Source of the DNA: Herbidospora mongoliensis
GTDB lineage: Bacteria; Actinomycetota; Actinomycetes; Streptosporangiales; Streptosporangiaceae
DNA length: 64,000 nucleotides
Assembly: GCF_001570545.1 (NCBI RefSeq)
Contig: NZ_BBXD01000018.1
Location: forward strand, 325,782-389,781
Direction of reading: 5' to 3'
Part shown: positions 42,362 through 51,060 of the stretch, piece after piece
How positions within the stretch are numbered: the first letter of the stretch is position 1
Layout: each line of letters opens with the position of its first letter
Notes under the pieces: model-generated
Databases searched by the model: none
The model's input: the letters and a program-made list of their open reading frames with translations, nothing else
Told to the model about the DNA's origin: nothing
Made by a program: the position numbers and the translations under genes

Positions 42362-43089
42362 ACGCGCTTCAGCCAGTTCCGCCAGGCCTCGACGGCCTGG
42401 GCCTCAGAGATCTCCCCAGGAAAAGCGTGGTGACCCGCGACGACGGCGTCGCGGTAGCCGTGGACGAGCGTGAACAGCGACGTCGCGGTCACCACACACA
42501 GGAACCCCGACTCGGCGAACACGACCTGCGCGTCGTCGGGGTTCAATCCCGGGACGTTGACGCTGCCCTTCTCCAGTGGCTGCCCCAGGGAGAAGGCGTC
42601 GAGAAAGGCCGCCCACACCCTCGCGGCATCGGGGGTCGGGCGGCCGATCTCAAACAGCGCGTACTCGGCCACCCGGCCGGGGAAATACGTCAGATACGCG
42701 TGCAGTTTGCGCAGGTAGAGACCGTCGCCCACGGACAGGGCGTCGTACTGGTCCTCCCAGTCGCCGGTCAGCACCCCGCTGTGGACGAACCGCAGGACGG
42801 TGCTCCCGCCCTCGCGGCCCTCCAGCAGATATTCGAACGCCATGAACGACCCGTCGGCGGCCGTCTCCGTCGTGAAGGCCAGCCGTTCGCCCGGCTCCCA
42901 GCCGGTGACCTCGGAGCGGGTGGTGAACCCCGCGACCGTCTGACGGCCCGCACCGCCCACGCCCGGTTCGAAGTCGTTGGCGCCCATGAACCACGAGTCG
43001 ACCCCCGGGCCCGTCGCGATCGCCTCCCACACCTCGTCGGGAGAAGCGGGCAGGACGATTCCCTCGCGGACCTCGAACTCGTGTGACAT
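42358..43089 (-). CDS. SRPBCC/AHSA1-like protein
   Basis: 243 aa. N-terminal VREGIVLPASPDEVWEAIATGPGVDSWFMG and WEPGERLAFTTE are the AHSA1 pattern; the C-terminal half (HAYLTYFPGRVAEYALF onward) adds a second domain without a clear family. Probably ligand-binding or stress-related; function unknown. Followed on the same strand by an ABC exporter. Confidence 0.78.
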   Translation of the reverse strand: MSHEFEVREGIVLPASPDEVWEAIATGPGVDSWFMGANDFEPGVGGAGRQTVAGFTTRSEVTGWEPGERLAFTTETAADGSFMAFEYLLEGREGGSTVLRFVHSGVLTGDWEDQYDALSVGDGLYLRKLHAYLTYFPGRVAEYALFEIGRPTPDAARVWAAFLDAFSLGQPLEKGSVNVPGLNPDDAQVVFAESGFLCVVTATSLFTLVHGYRDAVVAGHHAFPGEISEAQAVEAWRNWLKRV

Positions 43090-43099
43090 GAAAGTCAGC

Positions 43100-43888
43100 C
43101 TAACGAGACAGGTTCCGGTACGCCCTCACCGACAGCGGCGCGAAGATCGCCGTGATCACCAGCGGCCAGACCAGCGCCAGCTCCACCGCGTGCGCGGCCG
43201 CCCAGGTGTCGTTGGCCCAGCCGGGATTGCCGAACAGCTCCCGCGCCGCCGCCGCCGTCGACGACAGCGGGTTCCAGTCGGCGATCACGCCGAGCCAGCC
43301 CGGCATCGTCTCCGGCGAGGTGATCGCGCTGGACAGGAAGCCGATCGGCCACACCAGGATCTGGATGGCCATCACGGCCTCCGGGTTGTGGATCTTCAGG
43401 CCGAGCCAGATGCCCATCCACAGCAGCGAGAACCGCAGCCACAGCAGCAGCCCGACTGCCGCCAGCGCATTGCCGAACCCGTTGTCGGCGCTCCAGCCGA
43501 TGGCCAGCCCGCAGATGATCAGCGCTGCCAGCGACAGCGCCGAGGTGAGCATGTCGGCCGCGGCCCGGCCGCTCACCACGGCTGAGGAGGCCATCGGCAG
43601 CGACCGGAACCGGTCGGTGACGCCCTTGGAGGCGTCGGTGCTGATGGCCGTGAAGGTGCCCTCCAGGCCGAAGACCATGGTCAGCGCGAACATGCCGGGC
43701 ATCAGGAACTCCCGGTAGTCCCCGCCCGGGACCTCGATCCCGCCGCCCAGCAGGTAGGCGAACAGCAGCACGATCATGACGGAGAACAGCAGGCCCGCGA
43801 CCAGCGTGCCGGGATTGCTGGTCCAGTGGGTGACCTCACGCCGGGTGACGGTCCAGCCGTCGGCGAAGGCCCAGGTCAGACGGTTCAT
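43100..43888 (-). CDS. ABC-2 type permease
   Basis: 262 aa, six predicted helices (LVAGLLFSVMIVLLFAYLLGG, MFALTMVFGLEGTFTAI and others) with the ABC-2 coupling sequence DRFRSLPMASSAVVSGRAAAD. Start ATG 43888 (MNRLTW); the longer in-frame N-terminus is encoded by repeat copy E and is rejected. Partner of the ATPase at 44001-44927, with copy E between them. Confidence 0.85.
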   Translation of the reverse strand: MNRLTWAFADGWTVTRREVTHWTSNPGTLVAGLLFSVMIVLLFAYLLGGGIEVPGGDYREFLMPGMFALTMVFGLEGTFTAISTDASKGVTDRFRSLPMASSAVVSGRAAADMLTSALSLAALIICGLAIGWSADNGFGNALAAVGLLLWLRFSLLWMGIWLGLKIHNPEAVMAIQILVWPIGFLSSAITSPETMPGWLGVIADWNPLSSTAAAARELFGNPGWANDTWAAAHAVELALVWPLVITAIFAPLSVRAYRNLSR

Positions 43889-43899
43889 GCATGACTCCT

Positions 43900-44000
43900 C
43901 GTCGGGTGCGGGGCGGAAGCGGCCGGTCGGCGCCGGGCGCGGTGCGGGCCGGGGGCGGCGGGCGGGGCCGGCCACGCGAAGCCGTAACGGAGAGAAAGAA
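43900..44000 (+). repeat. Dispersed CCGTAACGG element, copy E
   Basis: Full copy: GTCGGGTGCGGGGCGGAAGC, GGCCGGTCGGCGCCGGG, GGGCGGGGCCGGCC, GCGAAGCCGTAACGGAG then AGAAAGAA. It lies inside the ABC operon, ending exactly at the stop codon of the ATPase gene and 12 bp before the permease ATG. Confidence 0.8.
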
Positions 44001-44927
44001 TCATGCTGCGGTCCTGGTGAGGTGCAGGAAGACCTCGTCGAGCGTGGGGCGGCGGATCGCCACGTCGTCGGCGGCGATGCCCGCCGCTTGAAGGTCCTGG
44101 ACGACCCTCGTCAGCGTCCCCATGCGGTCGGGTGCGGGCGCGCTGACGCGCCGGGTGTCGGTGTCGGCCTCGGCGTCCGGGCCGAGCAGCGCCGCGGCGG
44201 CCGGCAGGTCGGCCGGGTCGTGCAGGACGATCTCCACCCGGTCGCCGCCGACGGTCTTCTTGAGCTCCTCGGGGGTGCCCTCGGCGACCTGGCGGCCCTC
44301 GTTGACGACGGTGATGCGGTGGGCGAGCTGGTCGGCCTCCTCGAGATACTGCGTGGTCAGCAGCACCGTCGTGCCCTGGGAGACCAGATCGCGGACGGCC
44401 GCCCACACCTCGGCCCGGCCGCGCGGGTCCAAGCCCGTGGTGGGCTCGTCGAGGAACAGCACCGGCGGCGACAGGATCAGCCCGGCCGCCAGGTCCAAGC
44501 GGCGGCGCATCCCGCCCGAATATGCCTTCACGACCTTCTTGCCGGTGTCGGCCAGGCCGAACCGGTCGAGGAGTTCCCGAGCCCGCTGAGCGGCGGCTTG
44601 GGGGCGCAGGTGGGACAGGCGGCCGAACATCTCCAGGTTGGCGCGGCCCGACAGTGCCTCGTCGAGGGCGGCGTGCTGGCCGACCAGGCCGATGCGGCGG
44701 CGGACCTCGCCGCCGTCGCGGACCACGTCGAACCCGGCCACCCGGGCGGTGCCGGCATCGGGGCGCAGCAGCGTGGTCAGCACCCGGACCGCCGTGGTCT
44801 TGCCCGCCCCGTTGGGGCCGAGCAGGCCGTGGACCGTCCCCGCGGGGACGGTCAGGTCGAACCCGTCGAGGGCGGCCCGTGCGCCGTAGCGCTTGACGAG
44901 CCCGTGCGCCTCTATCGTGTACGTCAT
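44001..44927 (-). CDS. ABC transporter ATP-binding protein
   Basis: 308 aa, DrrA-type exporter ATPase. Walker A GPNGAGKT (37-44), signature YSGGMRRRL, Walker B VLFLDEP and a C-terminal tail ending PTLDEVFLHLT. ATG 44927 is set by family N-terminus (MTYTIEAHGLVKRYG). It is divergent from a TetR gene across a perfect dyad and followed by the permease, forming a TetR-controlled exporter. Drug unknown. Confidence 0.9.
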   Translation of the reverse strand: MTYTIEAHGLVKRYGARAALDGFDLTVPAGTVHGLLGPNGAGKTTAVRVLTTLLRPDAGTARVAGFDVVRDGGEVRRRIGLVGQHAALDEALSGRANLEMFGRLSHLRPQAAAQRARELLDRFGLADTGKKVVKAYSGGMRRRLDLAAGLILSPPVLFLDEPTTGLDPRGRAEVWAAVRDLVSQGTTVLLTTQYLEEADQLAHRITVVNEGRQVAEGTPEELKKTVGGDRVEIVLHDPADLPAAAALLGPDAEADTDTRRVSAPAPDRMGTLTRVVQDLQAAGIAADDVAIRRPTLDEVFLHLTRTAA

Positions 44928-44928
44928 G

Positions 44929-44955
44929 CCGTACAGCGTACCGTACGTTGTACGG
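44929..44955. promoter_or_regulatory. TetR operator candidate in the divergent gap
   Basis: CCGTACA (44929-44935) and TGTACGG (44949-44955) form a perfect inverted repeat with a CGTACCGTACG core. It starts 2 bp from the ATPase ATG and lies 30 bp from the TetR ATG, so it can control both genes. Confidence 0.7.
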
Positions 44956-44984
44956 ATAAGTGACTGGATACGCTGAGCGGCATC

Positions 44985-45755
44985 ATGACCACGGAATACA
45001 TCGGACGAGGCGACCCGGCCCGCACGCTGGCGCTGCTGTGGCGCGACCCGTCCCGCGCCCGGGAACGAGCCCCACGCAAAGGCCGCACCGAACTGACCGC
45101 CGACCGCGTGATCGCCGCCGCGATCGAGGTCGCCGACGCCGAGGGCCTGGCCGCGCTGTCGATGCGCAAGGTCGCCGACCACCTCGGCGCCGGCACGATG
45201 TCGCTCTACACGCACGTCCCCGGCAAGGCCGAACTGATCGACGTCATGCTCGACACGGTCTACAAGGAGACGCTCACCACGGAGGAGACCCCACGGGGCT
45301 GGCGGGCCCGGGTCGAGCGGATCGCCCGCGACAACCTCGCCATGTACCGGCGCCACCCGTGGATCCTGCAGGTCGCCGTCAGCCGCCCCCCGCTCGGGCC
45401 CGGCACGCTGGGCAAATACGAGCACGAACTGTCGGCCCTGGACGGCATCGGCCTGACCGACCTGGAGATGGACAACGTCCTGACCCTCATCGCCGCCTAC
45501 GTCCACGGCGCCGCCCGGGGCGTGGTCGAGGCCGAACGGGCCGCCGCCGAGACCGGGATGACCGACCAGGAATGGTGGCAGGCGCACGAGCCGTTCCTGA
45601 CGGCCGTCGGCGACTTCTCCGCCTACCCCCTCGCCGGCCGGGTCGGCTCGGCCAGCGGCGAGGCCTACAACGCCCCGACCGACCCCACGGGCGCCTTCGA
45701 GTTCGGCCTGGGCCGCCTACTCGACGGGATCGCGGTCCTTATCGACGGCCGGTGA
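44985..45755 (+). CDS. TetR family transcriptional regulator
   Basis: 256 aa. N-terminal helix-turn-helix AAIEVADAEGLAALSMRKVADHLGAGTMSLYTHV (about 44-77) followed by a C-terminal TetR_C-like ligand pocket (MYRRHPWILQVAV). Similar to tetracycline-repressor class C-terminal domains. The ATG is preceded by a weak site. Its 3' end overlaps the convergent SpoIIE gene by 39 bp. Confidence 0.9.
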   Translation: MTTEYIGRGDPARTLALLWRDPSRARERAPRKGRTELTADRVIAAAIEVADAEGLAALSMRKVADHLGAGTMSLYTHVPGKAELIDVMLDTVYKETLTTEETPRGWRARVERIARDNLAMYRRHPWILQVAVSRPPLGPGTLGKYEHELSALDGIGLTDLEMDNVLTLIAAYVHGAARGVVEAERAAAETGMTDQEWWQAHEPFLTAVGDFSAYPLAGRVGSASGEAYNAPTDPTGAFEFGLGRLLDGIAVLIDGR

Positions 45756-47141
45756 GGGCGGCACCCGCACGGCCAGCACCACGATGTCGTCGACGTTGCC
45801 CACGGCGCCCGCCACCTCGCTGGTCACCTCGTCGAGCAGGGCGGGCAACGGCTGCCCGGCCCGGCGGGACAGGGCGGCGATGAGCCGCTCGGTCGCGGTG
45901 TCCATGCCGGGGCCCGGCGTCTCGATCAGGCCGTCGGTGAACATCACCAGCAGCGTGCCCGGCGGCAGCAGACGGCGCGACTCGGTGCGCGGGCTCTGCA
46001 GGTCGGCCGGCAGCAGGGTCGGGAAGAACATGATGTCGTGGGCGGTGAGCTCCTCGGCCCGGCCGTCGGGATGGACCAGGATCGGCGGCGGATGCCCGGC
46101 GTTGGTCCAGGTCAGCTCCCAGCCGCGCGGGCCCGGGGTCAGATGGCCGTGCACCAGGCTGCCGGTGGCCTGCGGCAGCACGAACCGGCACGCGTGCTCC
46201 AGCGCCGCGACCGAGACGGCCGGCCCCTGCCCGCCGTGGTCGATGTCGGCCTGGCGCAGCATGCTGCGCAGCTGGCCCATCAGGGTCGCTGCCTCCATGT
46301 CGTGGCCGGTGATGTCGCCCACCGTGATGGCCAGCGCCCGCCGCTTGGCGGGCTTCTTCCGGTCGGGGAGCTCCAGGAAGTAGGCGTCGTACCAGTCGCC
46401 GCCGACCAGGTCGGCCGTCATCGCCGGACGGTAGAGCGCCGCCACCTCCAGGCCGGGGGCGTGCGGCAGGTTGGTCAGCATCGCCCGCTGCAGCTGGTGG
46501 GCGACGGTCACCCGCTGCTCGAACAGCTGGGCGCGCTCCACCGCGCGGGCGGTGTAACCGGCCACCGCGACCAGGACGGCGCGCTCCTGGACGTCGATCG
46601 CGTGCGGCTGATCCCAGCCCAGCACCAGCACCCCGACCGGCCCGGCCACCCCCGGCAGCGGCACGCACACCGCCGAGACCAGCCCCAGTTCGGTGAACGC
46701 GGTCAGCGCCGCGTCGCCATAACCGTCGCGCAGCGCCGCGCCGTCGGCGACCTCGACCACCTGCTGCCGCTGGAACGCCTGGAAGGTCGGCCAGCCGGGC
46801 TCGACGTCGTATTGCCGCTCGACGGTCTCCACCGTGCGGGGGATCTCGTCGTCGATGACCCGGCGCAGCCGCTGGTCTTCGGCCAGCACCAGGCCGACGT
46901 AGACCGGCTTCAGATCGGTGACCACCAGATCGCGGACCCGGCGCCGGATGTCGACCAGGTTGGTGGTGTCGGCCAGCTCCTGGGCGGTGCGCAGCAGCAG
47001 CGCCGAGCGCGACAGCGCGGCCTCGGCCTTGGCGGAGGCCGCCCGCAGCTCCGAGGAGTAGGCCGTGGCCAGGTCGGCCAGGCGACGCCGCTCCACATCC
47101 CGGTCTCGTGCCACGTCACCTCCCGGTGCTTGTCCCGTCAT
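45717..47141 (-). CDS. PP2C-type (SpoIIE) phosphatase with GAF domain
   Basis: 474 aa. Coiled N-terminus (DRDVERRRLADLATAYSSELRAA), GAF sensor (about 60-200, VTDLKPVYVGLVLAED) and a C-terminal PP2C domain with metal-binding VGGDWYDAYFLEL, GDITGHDMEAATLMG and LLVMFTDGLIE. It probably dephosphorylates an anti-anti-sigma factor in a partner-switch pathway; no such gene is adjacent. The 3' end overlaps the TetR gene. Confidence 0.9.
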   Translation of the reverse strand: MTGQAPGGDVARDRDVERRRLADLATAYSSELRAASAKAEAALSRSALLLRTAQELADTTNLVDIRRRVRDLVVTDLKPVYVGLVLAEDQRLRRVIDDEIPRTVETVERQYDVEPGWPTFQAFQRQQVVEVADGAALRDGYGDAALTAFTELGLVSAVCVPLPGVAGPVGVLVLGWDQPHAIDVQERAVLVAVAGYTARAVERAQLFEQRVTVAHQLQRAMLTNLPHAPGLEVAALYRPAMTADLVGGDWYDAYFLELPDRKKPAKRRALAITVGDITGHDMEAATLMGQLRSMLRQADIDHGGQGPAVSVAALEHACRFVLPQATGSLVHGHLTPGPRGWELTWTNAGHPPPILVHPDGRAEELTAHDIMFFPTLLPADLQSPRTESRRLLPPGTLLVMFTDGLIETPGPGMDTATERLIAALSRRAGQPLPALLDEVTSEVAGAVGNVDDIVVLAVRVPPSPAVDKDRDPVE

Positions 47142-47163
47142 CCTCCCTTACCCAAATGGGGCC

Positions 47164-47838
47164 TCAGGTTGCCACGCCCATGGCGTGGCCGATGGTCGAG
47201 GGCTGATTCACCATCGCGAGCATGGCAGCCGCCACGTCCGCGCGCGGGATCGTGTGCCCGCCGGGCAGGTTGCGGTCGGGCGCGGTGCGGTAGCGGCCGG
47301 TGCCGGGCTTGTCGGTCAGGCGGGGCGGGCGGACCGCCGTCCAGTCCAGGCCGCTGTCGCGCAGCACGTCCTCGGCGGCCGACAGGTCGGCGTACACCGA
47401 GGAGAGAGCCCTTTTGATGATCGGGGTCAGCACATAGCGCGTGAACGGGCCCTCGCCGGGGTCGCGCCGGGGGGCGTCGGGGTTGGCCGGAGTGGGGATG
47501 GAGGAGACGGGGGCGGCGCTGACCATGATGAACCGGCGGGCGTGGGCGGCGTGCATGGCCGCGACGATCACCCGGGTCGCCGCCGTCACGACCCCGCGGT
47601 CGTGCTTCGGGGAACGCGGGCCGATGCCCGACAGCACGCCGTCGGCGCCCTCACAGGCGAGGATCAGCTCCTTCTTGTCGGGGGCGATGCGCAGATCGGC
47701 CACCATGACGTGGTGCGGCTCGAGCGACAGCCGGGCGGCGTCCCTGACGACGACGGTGACCTCGTGGCCGGCCTCCATGGCCAGCCGCAGGCACTCGCCG
47801 CCGACTCCGCCGGTGGCGCCGAATATCGTGATCTTCAC
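47164..47838 (-). CDS. NAD(P)-binding oxidoreductase (atypical SDR/NmrA-like)
   Basis: 224 aa. Rossmann motif TIFGATGGVGGECLRLA (GxxGxxG, residues 4-13). Ends with a typical RADVAAAMLAMVNQP segment. Substrate unknown. Divergent from a MarR gene, which is probably its regulator; a dyad lies between. Confidence 0.87.
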   Translation of the reverse strand: MKITIFGATGGVGGECLRLAMEAGHEVTVVVRDAARLSLEPHHVMVADLRIAPDKKELILACEGADGVLSGIGPRSPKHDRGVVTAATRVIVAAMHAAHARRFIMVSAAPVSSIPTPANPDAPRRDPGEGPFTRYVLTPIIKRALSSVYADLSAAEDVLRDSGLDWTAVRPPRLTDKPGTGRYRTAPDRNLPGGHTIPRADVAAAMLAMVNQPSTIGHAMGVAT

Positions 47839-47857
47839 GGGTTCCTCCGAAACGCGA

Positions 47858-47878
47858 ATAGTATGAGAGTCGTATTAT
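47858..47878. promoter_or_regulatory. Candidate MarR operator
   Basis: ATAGTATGA-GAG-TCGTATTAT is an imperfect inverted repeat (7 of 9 positions pair) in AT-rich sequence. It directly abuts the MarR ATG at 47879, so repressor binding would overlap that start region. Confidence 0.5.
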
Positions 47879-48316
47879 ATGGTTTCCATACCTTCTATCC
47901 ACGATGCGCTGCGCGCGTTGACCGCCCAGGTGTCCCTGCTCAACCAGCAGGTCGGCGGGCGTCTGGACCTGCGCCCGGTCGACCGCGACTGCCTCTACCT
48001 GATCTCCCGGCACGGCCCGATGACCCCCTCGGCGCTGGCCAAACTGACCGGGCTGCACCCGGCGACGATGACCGGCGTGCTCGACCGGCTGGAGAAGAGT
48101 GGCTGGATCGCCCGCGAGCGCGATCCGCAGGACCGGCGCGCCGTGCTCATCCGCCCACTCGGCGACCGCGTCCCCGAGATCTCCTCCCTGTACGCCGGCA
48201 TGACCCGCGCCATCGACGGCATCTGCGACGACTACTCCCCCGAGGAGCGCGCGCTCATCCTGGATTTCCTCACCAAGATCACTGATGCCGCGTCGACGGC
48301 GAAAGATTCCCTATAA
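47879..48316 (+). CDS. MarR family transcriptional regulator
   Basis: 145 aa. Helix-turn-helix MTPSALAKLTGLHPATMTGVLDRLEKSGWI and wing with RDPQDRRAVLIRP. The ATG at 47879 has no ribosome site and overlaps the operator, so a start further in may be used. Divergent from the NAD(P)-binding oxidoreductase; an alpha/beta hydrolase follows 32 bp downstream. Confidence 0.87.
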   Translation: MVSIPSIHDALRALTAQVSLLNQQVGGRLDLRPVDRDCLYLISRHGPMTPSALAKLTGLHPATMTGVLDRLEKSGWIARERDPQDRRAVLIRPLGDRVPEISSLYAGMTRAIDGICDDYSPEERALILDFLTKITDAASTAKDSL

Positions 48317-48348
48317 CTCCCCATCAAAGGGAGTGATACGGTGTCTTC

Positions 48349-49173
48349 GTGAACATCTTTGTTTCCCCCGACGCCGGGCGCGCTCTCCTGGGCCGCTACA
48401 GCGACCTGCTCGACACCTGGCCGGTCCCGGCCGAGCGGCTGACCGTGCCGACCACGCTCGGCGACACCTTCGTCCAGGCCTCCGGGCCGCCCAACGCGCC
48501 GCCGGTGATCCTGGTGCACGGCGCGATGGCCAACTCCCTGTCCTGGTTCGGCGACATCGCCGCCTGGTCACGGAACCACCGCGTCTACGCCGTCGACATC
48601 CCCGGCGAGGCCGGCCTGTCGGTCCAGGTCCGGCCGCCGATCACCGACTACCCGGGCTGGCTCGGCGAGGTGATGACCGGTCTCGGCCACGAGTCGGCCG
48701 CCGTCGTCGGGCTGTCGCTGGGCGGCTGGATCTCCACCGGGTTCGCCATCCGGAATCCCGGGCGGGTCGAGCGGCTCGCGCTGATCTGCCCGGCCGGGTT
48801 CGGGAAGGTCAGAAGCGGCATCCTGCTGCTGGCGCTGCTCCTGCTGGCGGCCGGGCAGCGCAAGCGGTCACAGAAGCTGATCCTCGGCGCCGACCTGAGC
48901 GGAACCGGGTGGTTCGGCGAGTTCCACGAGTGGATCAACCGCGACTTCAAGCCCCGCCGCGACAACCTGCCGATCTACCCCGACAGCGACCTGGCCCGGT
49001 TGAGCATGCCGATGCTGGTCATCGCGGGTGACAGGGACGCGCTCATCAACGGGCCGCAGACGGCGCGGCGGGTGCGGGCGATCATCCCCAAGGCCGACAT
49101 GCGGCTGCTGCCCGGCGTCGGCCACCTGATCACCGGGCAGACCGCGACCATCGGAGCATTCCTGGACTCCTGA
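48349..49173 (+). CDS. Alpha/beta hydrolase
   Basis: 274 aa. Nucleophile elbow GLSLGG (Ser123), oxyanion loop LVHGAMANS, acid in AGDRDAL and His in GVGHLI complete the catalytic set. Substrate unknown. GTG start. The upstream gap holds the dyad ACTCCC-GGGAGT (48319-48334) next to TATAAC. It follows the MarR gene in the same direction. Confidence 0.88.
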   Translation: MNIFVSPDAGRALLGRYSDLLDTWPVPAERLTVPTTLGDTFVQASGPPNAPPVILVHGAMANSLSWFGDIAAWSRNHRVYAVDIPGEAGLSVQVRPPITDYPGWLGEVMTGLGHESAAVVGLSLGGWISTGFAIRNPGRVERLALICPAGFGKVRSGILLLALLLLAAGQRKRSQKLILGADLSGTGWFGEFHEWINRDFKPRRDNLPIYPDSDLARLSMPMLVIAGDRDALINGPQTARRVRAIIPKADMRLLPGVGHLITGQTATIGAFLDS

Positions 49174-49404
49174 CCGGGTCGGTGTGCGCGGCGGCCACGA
49201 CCAGCAGTGGGGTGAACGGCCACGGGGTCCAGCGGGCCGGTGCCGCGCCCAAGGTCGCCGCGAGCGCGGCCAAGGCCAGGCCGCTGAGGGCCTCCCCGCC
49301 GTCGAGGGTGCCGGCGGCGGGCCATCGTCAAGGGCCATCGCTTGGCGGCGAGGAGATGTTGCTGTACCTCTGCCATGACGCTCTACCACTGGAAGGTGCC
49401 GTCA

Positions 49405-49901
49405 ATGAGAGTGCCGAGCCTCCGGCGAGGCAGAAGATGCACAGCTCTCCTCTGCGCGTTACTCCTGGTTTCAGCCTGCGGCACGGAGTTCTCCCCATTA
49501 CGGTGCGGGTCGATCCTGACGCTGTCCAGGCCATCCGCGAGGTCGGAAAAGTCCTGCGGGAAAACACAGACGAGGCTTATTGGGACGGCGTCACCAAGAT
49601 CTATGTTGTCCTGCTGGTCGACATCGGACAACCAGGCCCTGAGGGAGCGGTCGCCGCGGCGAGCAGTCTGCTGCAGAGGCGTGGTTGGACGGCCTCCATC
49701 GACCGCCGCCCCGAAACCGTGTGGATGGAGTCGCCGAAGTGGCCGGACAACGGACTCATGGTCAGAGGGGCTGAATCGTTCGCGTCACGAAGCAGCCTCG
49801 ATCCGAGCGCGCAGGAGCAGAAGAAGGCGATAGCAGATGCCATGGCGCAGACCGGATCCACCGGAATTGTCATCCTGGAGGCGGAGCGCATCGACTGGTA
49901 A
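49405..49901 (+). pseudogene. Small lipoprotein gene with a one-base frameshift
   Basis: ATG 49405 (GGAAGG upstream) gives MRVPSLRRGRRCTALLCALL then LVSACGTEFSP, a lipoprotein signal with lipobox Cys. The rest, ITVRVDPDAVQAIREVGKVL onward to the stop at 49901, is in the frame one base away. The switch falls in a C4 run (49493-49496); one extra C would join both parts into about 165 aa. This is either a sequencing error or an inactivated gene. The gap 49174-49404 has a minus-strand hydrophobic stretch (LDGGEALSGLALAALAATLG) of uncertain meaning. Confidence 0.7.
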
Positions 49902-50105
49902 CCATCCTTTCGGACTGTCACTGTGCCATCTGCCCTGATCTTGGCGGCGGCGCCTCGATGTTCCCGCCCGCCACGGCGGCCAGTAAGGCGGCGTCGTCGT
50001 CTGGGCTCATACCTCCTCCATCGCGACCGGCGGGGTGGACGGTTCTGTCTTCAGGTCTGACAAATCAGGTGAAGTCCGGTCTCGCTTCCCGCTACGGTCT
50101 TGATC

Positions 50106-50837
50106 GTGACCAAGCTCAACCAGATCCTCGCCGTGGAGAAGGGCGTCAAGTCCGACGTCCAGCGCAAGGTGACGGACGCCTACCATCTGATCCAGAAGGC
50201 GCCGCTGCTGTCCGGCATCTCCCGTACCTACCAGCCGATCGACGACGAGGGCGAGACGCTGCCCCCGGAGTCGACCCGCGTGCAGGTGCAGGCCGAGCAG
50301 GTGCTGCGCGACGTCGCGGTCACCCTCACCCGGCTGTTCGACGTGACCGCCACCAAGGACGACGCCAACTGCTCCGCGCGGGCCGACGTCGTCGTCGACG
50401 GGAACACTCTGCTGCGCGACGTGCCGGTGACCTACCTGCTGTTCCTGGAGAAGCAGCTCACCGACCTGCACACCCTGATCGGCAAGCTGCCCACGCTCGA
50501 CCCGTCGGAGACCTGGTCGCTGGACGGCAACACCGACACCTGGCGCACCGAACCGGTCAAGACCACCCGGACCAAGAAGGTGCCGCGCAACCACGTGCTG
50601 GCCGAGGCGACCGACAAGCACCCCGCCCAGGTGCAGGTCTTCACCGAGGACGTCGTGGTCGGCTACTGGACCCGGGTCGCCTTCTCCGGCTCGCTGCCGC
50701 AGCGCCGCGTCAACGAACTGCTCGGCCGCCTCACCAAGCTCCAGGAGGCGGTGAAGTTCGCCCGCGAGGAGGCCAACAGCACCGAGATCACCGACCGGAA
50801 GATCGGTGAGGCGGTGTTCGGCTACCTGCTGGGCTAG
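50106..50837 (+). CDS. DUF7873-like hypothetical protein
   Basis: 243 aa, mixed alpha/beta, no signal or membrane segment. KLNQILAVEKGVKSDVQRKV and GISRTYQPIDDEGETLPPES are conserved-looking; the family is seen in actinobacterial and phage genomes but has no known function. GTG 50106 follows TACGGT by 7 nt, so it may be leaderless. It ends 30 bp before the permuted tRNA-like region and could share a transcript with it. Confidence 0.7.
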   Translation: MTKLNQILAVEKGVKSDVQRKVTDAYHLIQKAPLLSGISRTYQPIDDEGETLPPESTRVQVQAEQVLRDVAVTLTRLFDVTATKDDANCSARADVVVDGNTLLRDVPVTYLLFLEKQLTDLHTLIGKLPTLDPSETWSLDGNTDTWRTEPVKTTRTKKVPRNHVLAEATDKHPAQVQVFTEDVVVGYWTRVAFSGSLPQRRVNELLGRLTKLQEAVKFAREEANSTEITDRKIGEAVFGYLLG

Positions 50838-50917
50838 CCGGTCCCCCACAGACCCCCGCTCGAAAGAGTGGGGAGCGCGATGAGCGCAAGCTGAAACTGA
50901 AGCAATCAGACTGAACC

Positions 50918-50990
50918 ACGGTGACAGCACAGGTTCGACCCCTGTCCCCCGCACCCACGCGGGGGTGGCCCAACAGGTAGAGGCAGCCGT
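50918..50990 (+). tRNA. Circularly permuted tRNA-like unit A (3' half before 5' half)
   Basis: 3' half: anticodon-stem strand ACGGT (50918-50922), GACAGC, T-stem ACAGG, T-loop TTCGACC, CCTGT, acceptor strand CCCCCGC (50946-50952) and A53. After a 6-nt loop ACCCAC comes the 5' half: acceptor strand GCGGGGG (50959-50965), TG, D-arm GCC-N11-GGC with GG in the loop, A, anticodon-stem strand GCCGT (50986-50990). CCCCCGC and GCGGGGG pair 7 of 7; GCCGT and ACGGT pair 5 of 5. The order is thus the reverse of a normal tRNA. Outer flanks GGAGCG (50872-50877) and CGCTCC (51006-51011) also pair. Confidence 0.75.
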
Positions 50991-51060
50991 TCAAACTCAG
51001 ACTCTCGCTCCAGACTCAGCATTGCCGCCGGTCACCGGATCGACCGGCCACGGACGAAAG

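Noticed and set aside
43889-43975. 29-residue N-terminal extension of the ABC permease
   Set aside because: It is translated from repeat copy E ([16 protein letters not shown]), while MNRLTW at 43888 matches permease N-termini.
49182-49404. Gene on the minus strand ending near the alpha/beta hydrolase
   Set aside because: A hydrophobic stretch is visible but there is no start, and a stop lies just upstream; at most a fragment of a membrane protein.
50868-50953. A normal linear tRNA using GTGGGGA and CCCCCGC as acceptor
   Set aside because: Only 6 of 7 pairs, no canonical D-arm and no proper anticodon arm; the downstream GCGGGGG half pairs better and gives full arms.
50860-51010. Group I intron in permuted intron-exon form flanking tRNA unit A
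   Set aside because: Flanks lack recognisable P7/R/S core sequences, so a self-splicing intron is not supported; only pairing of flanks is seen.
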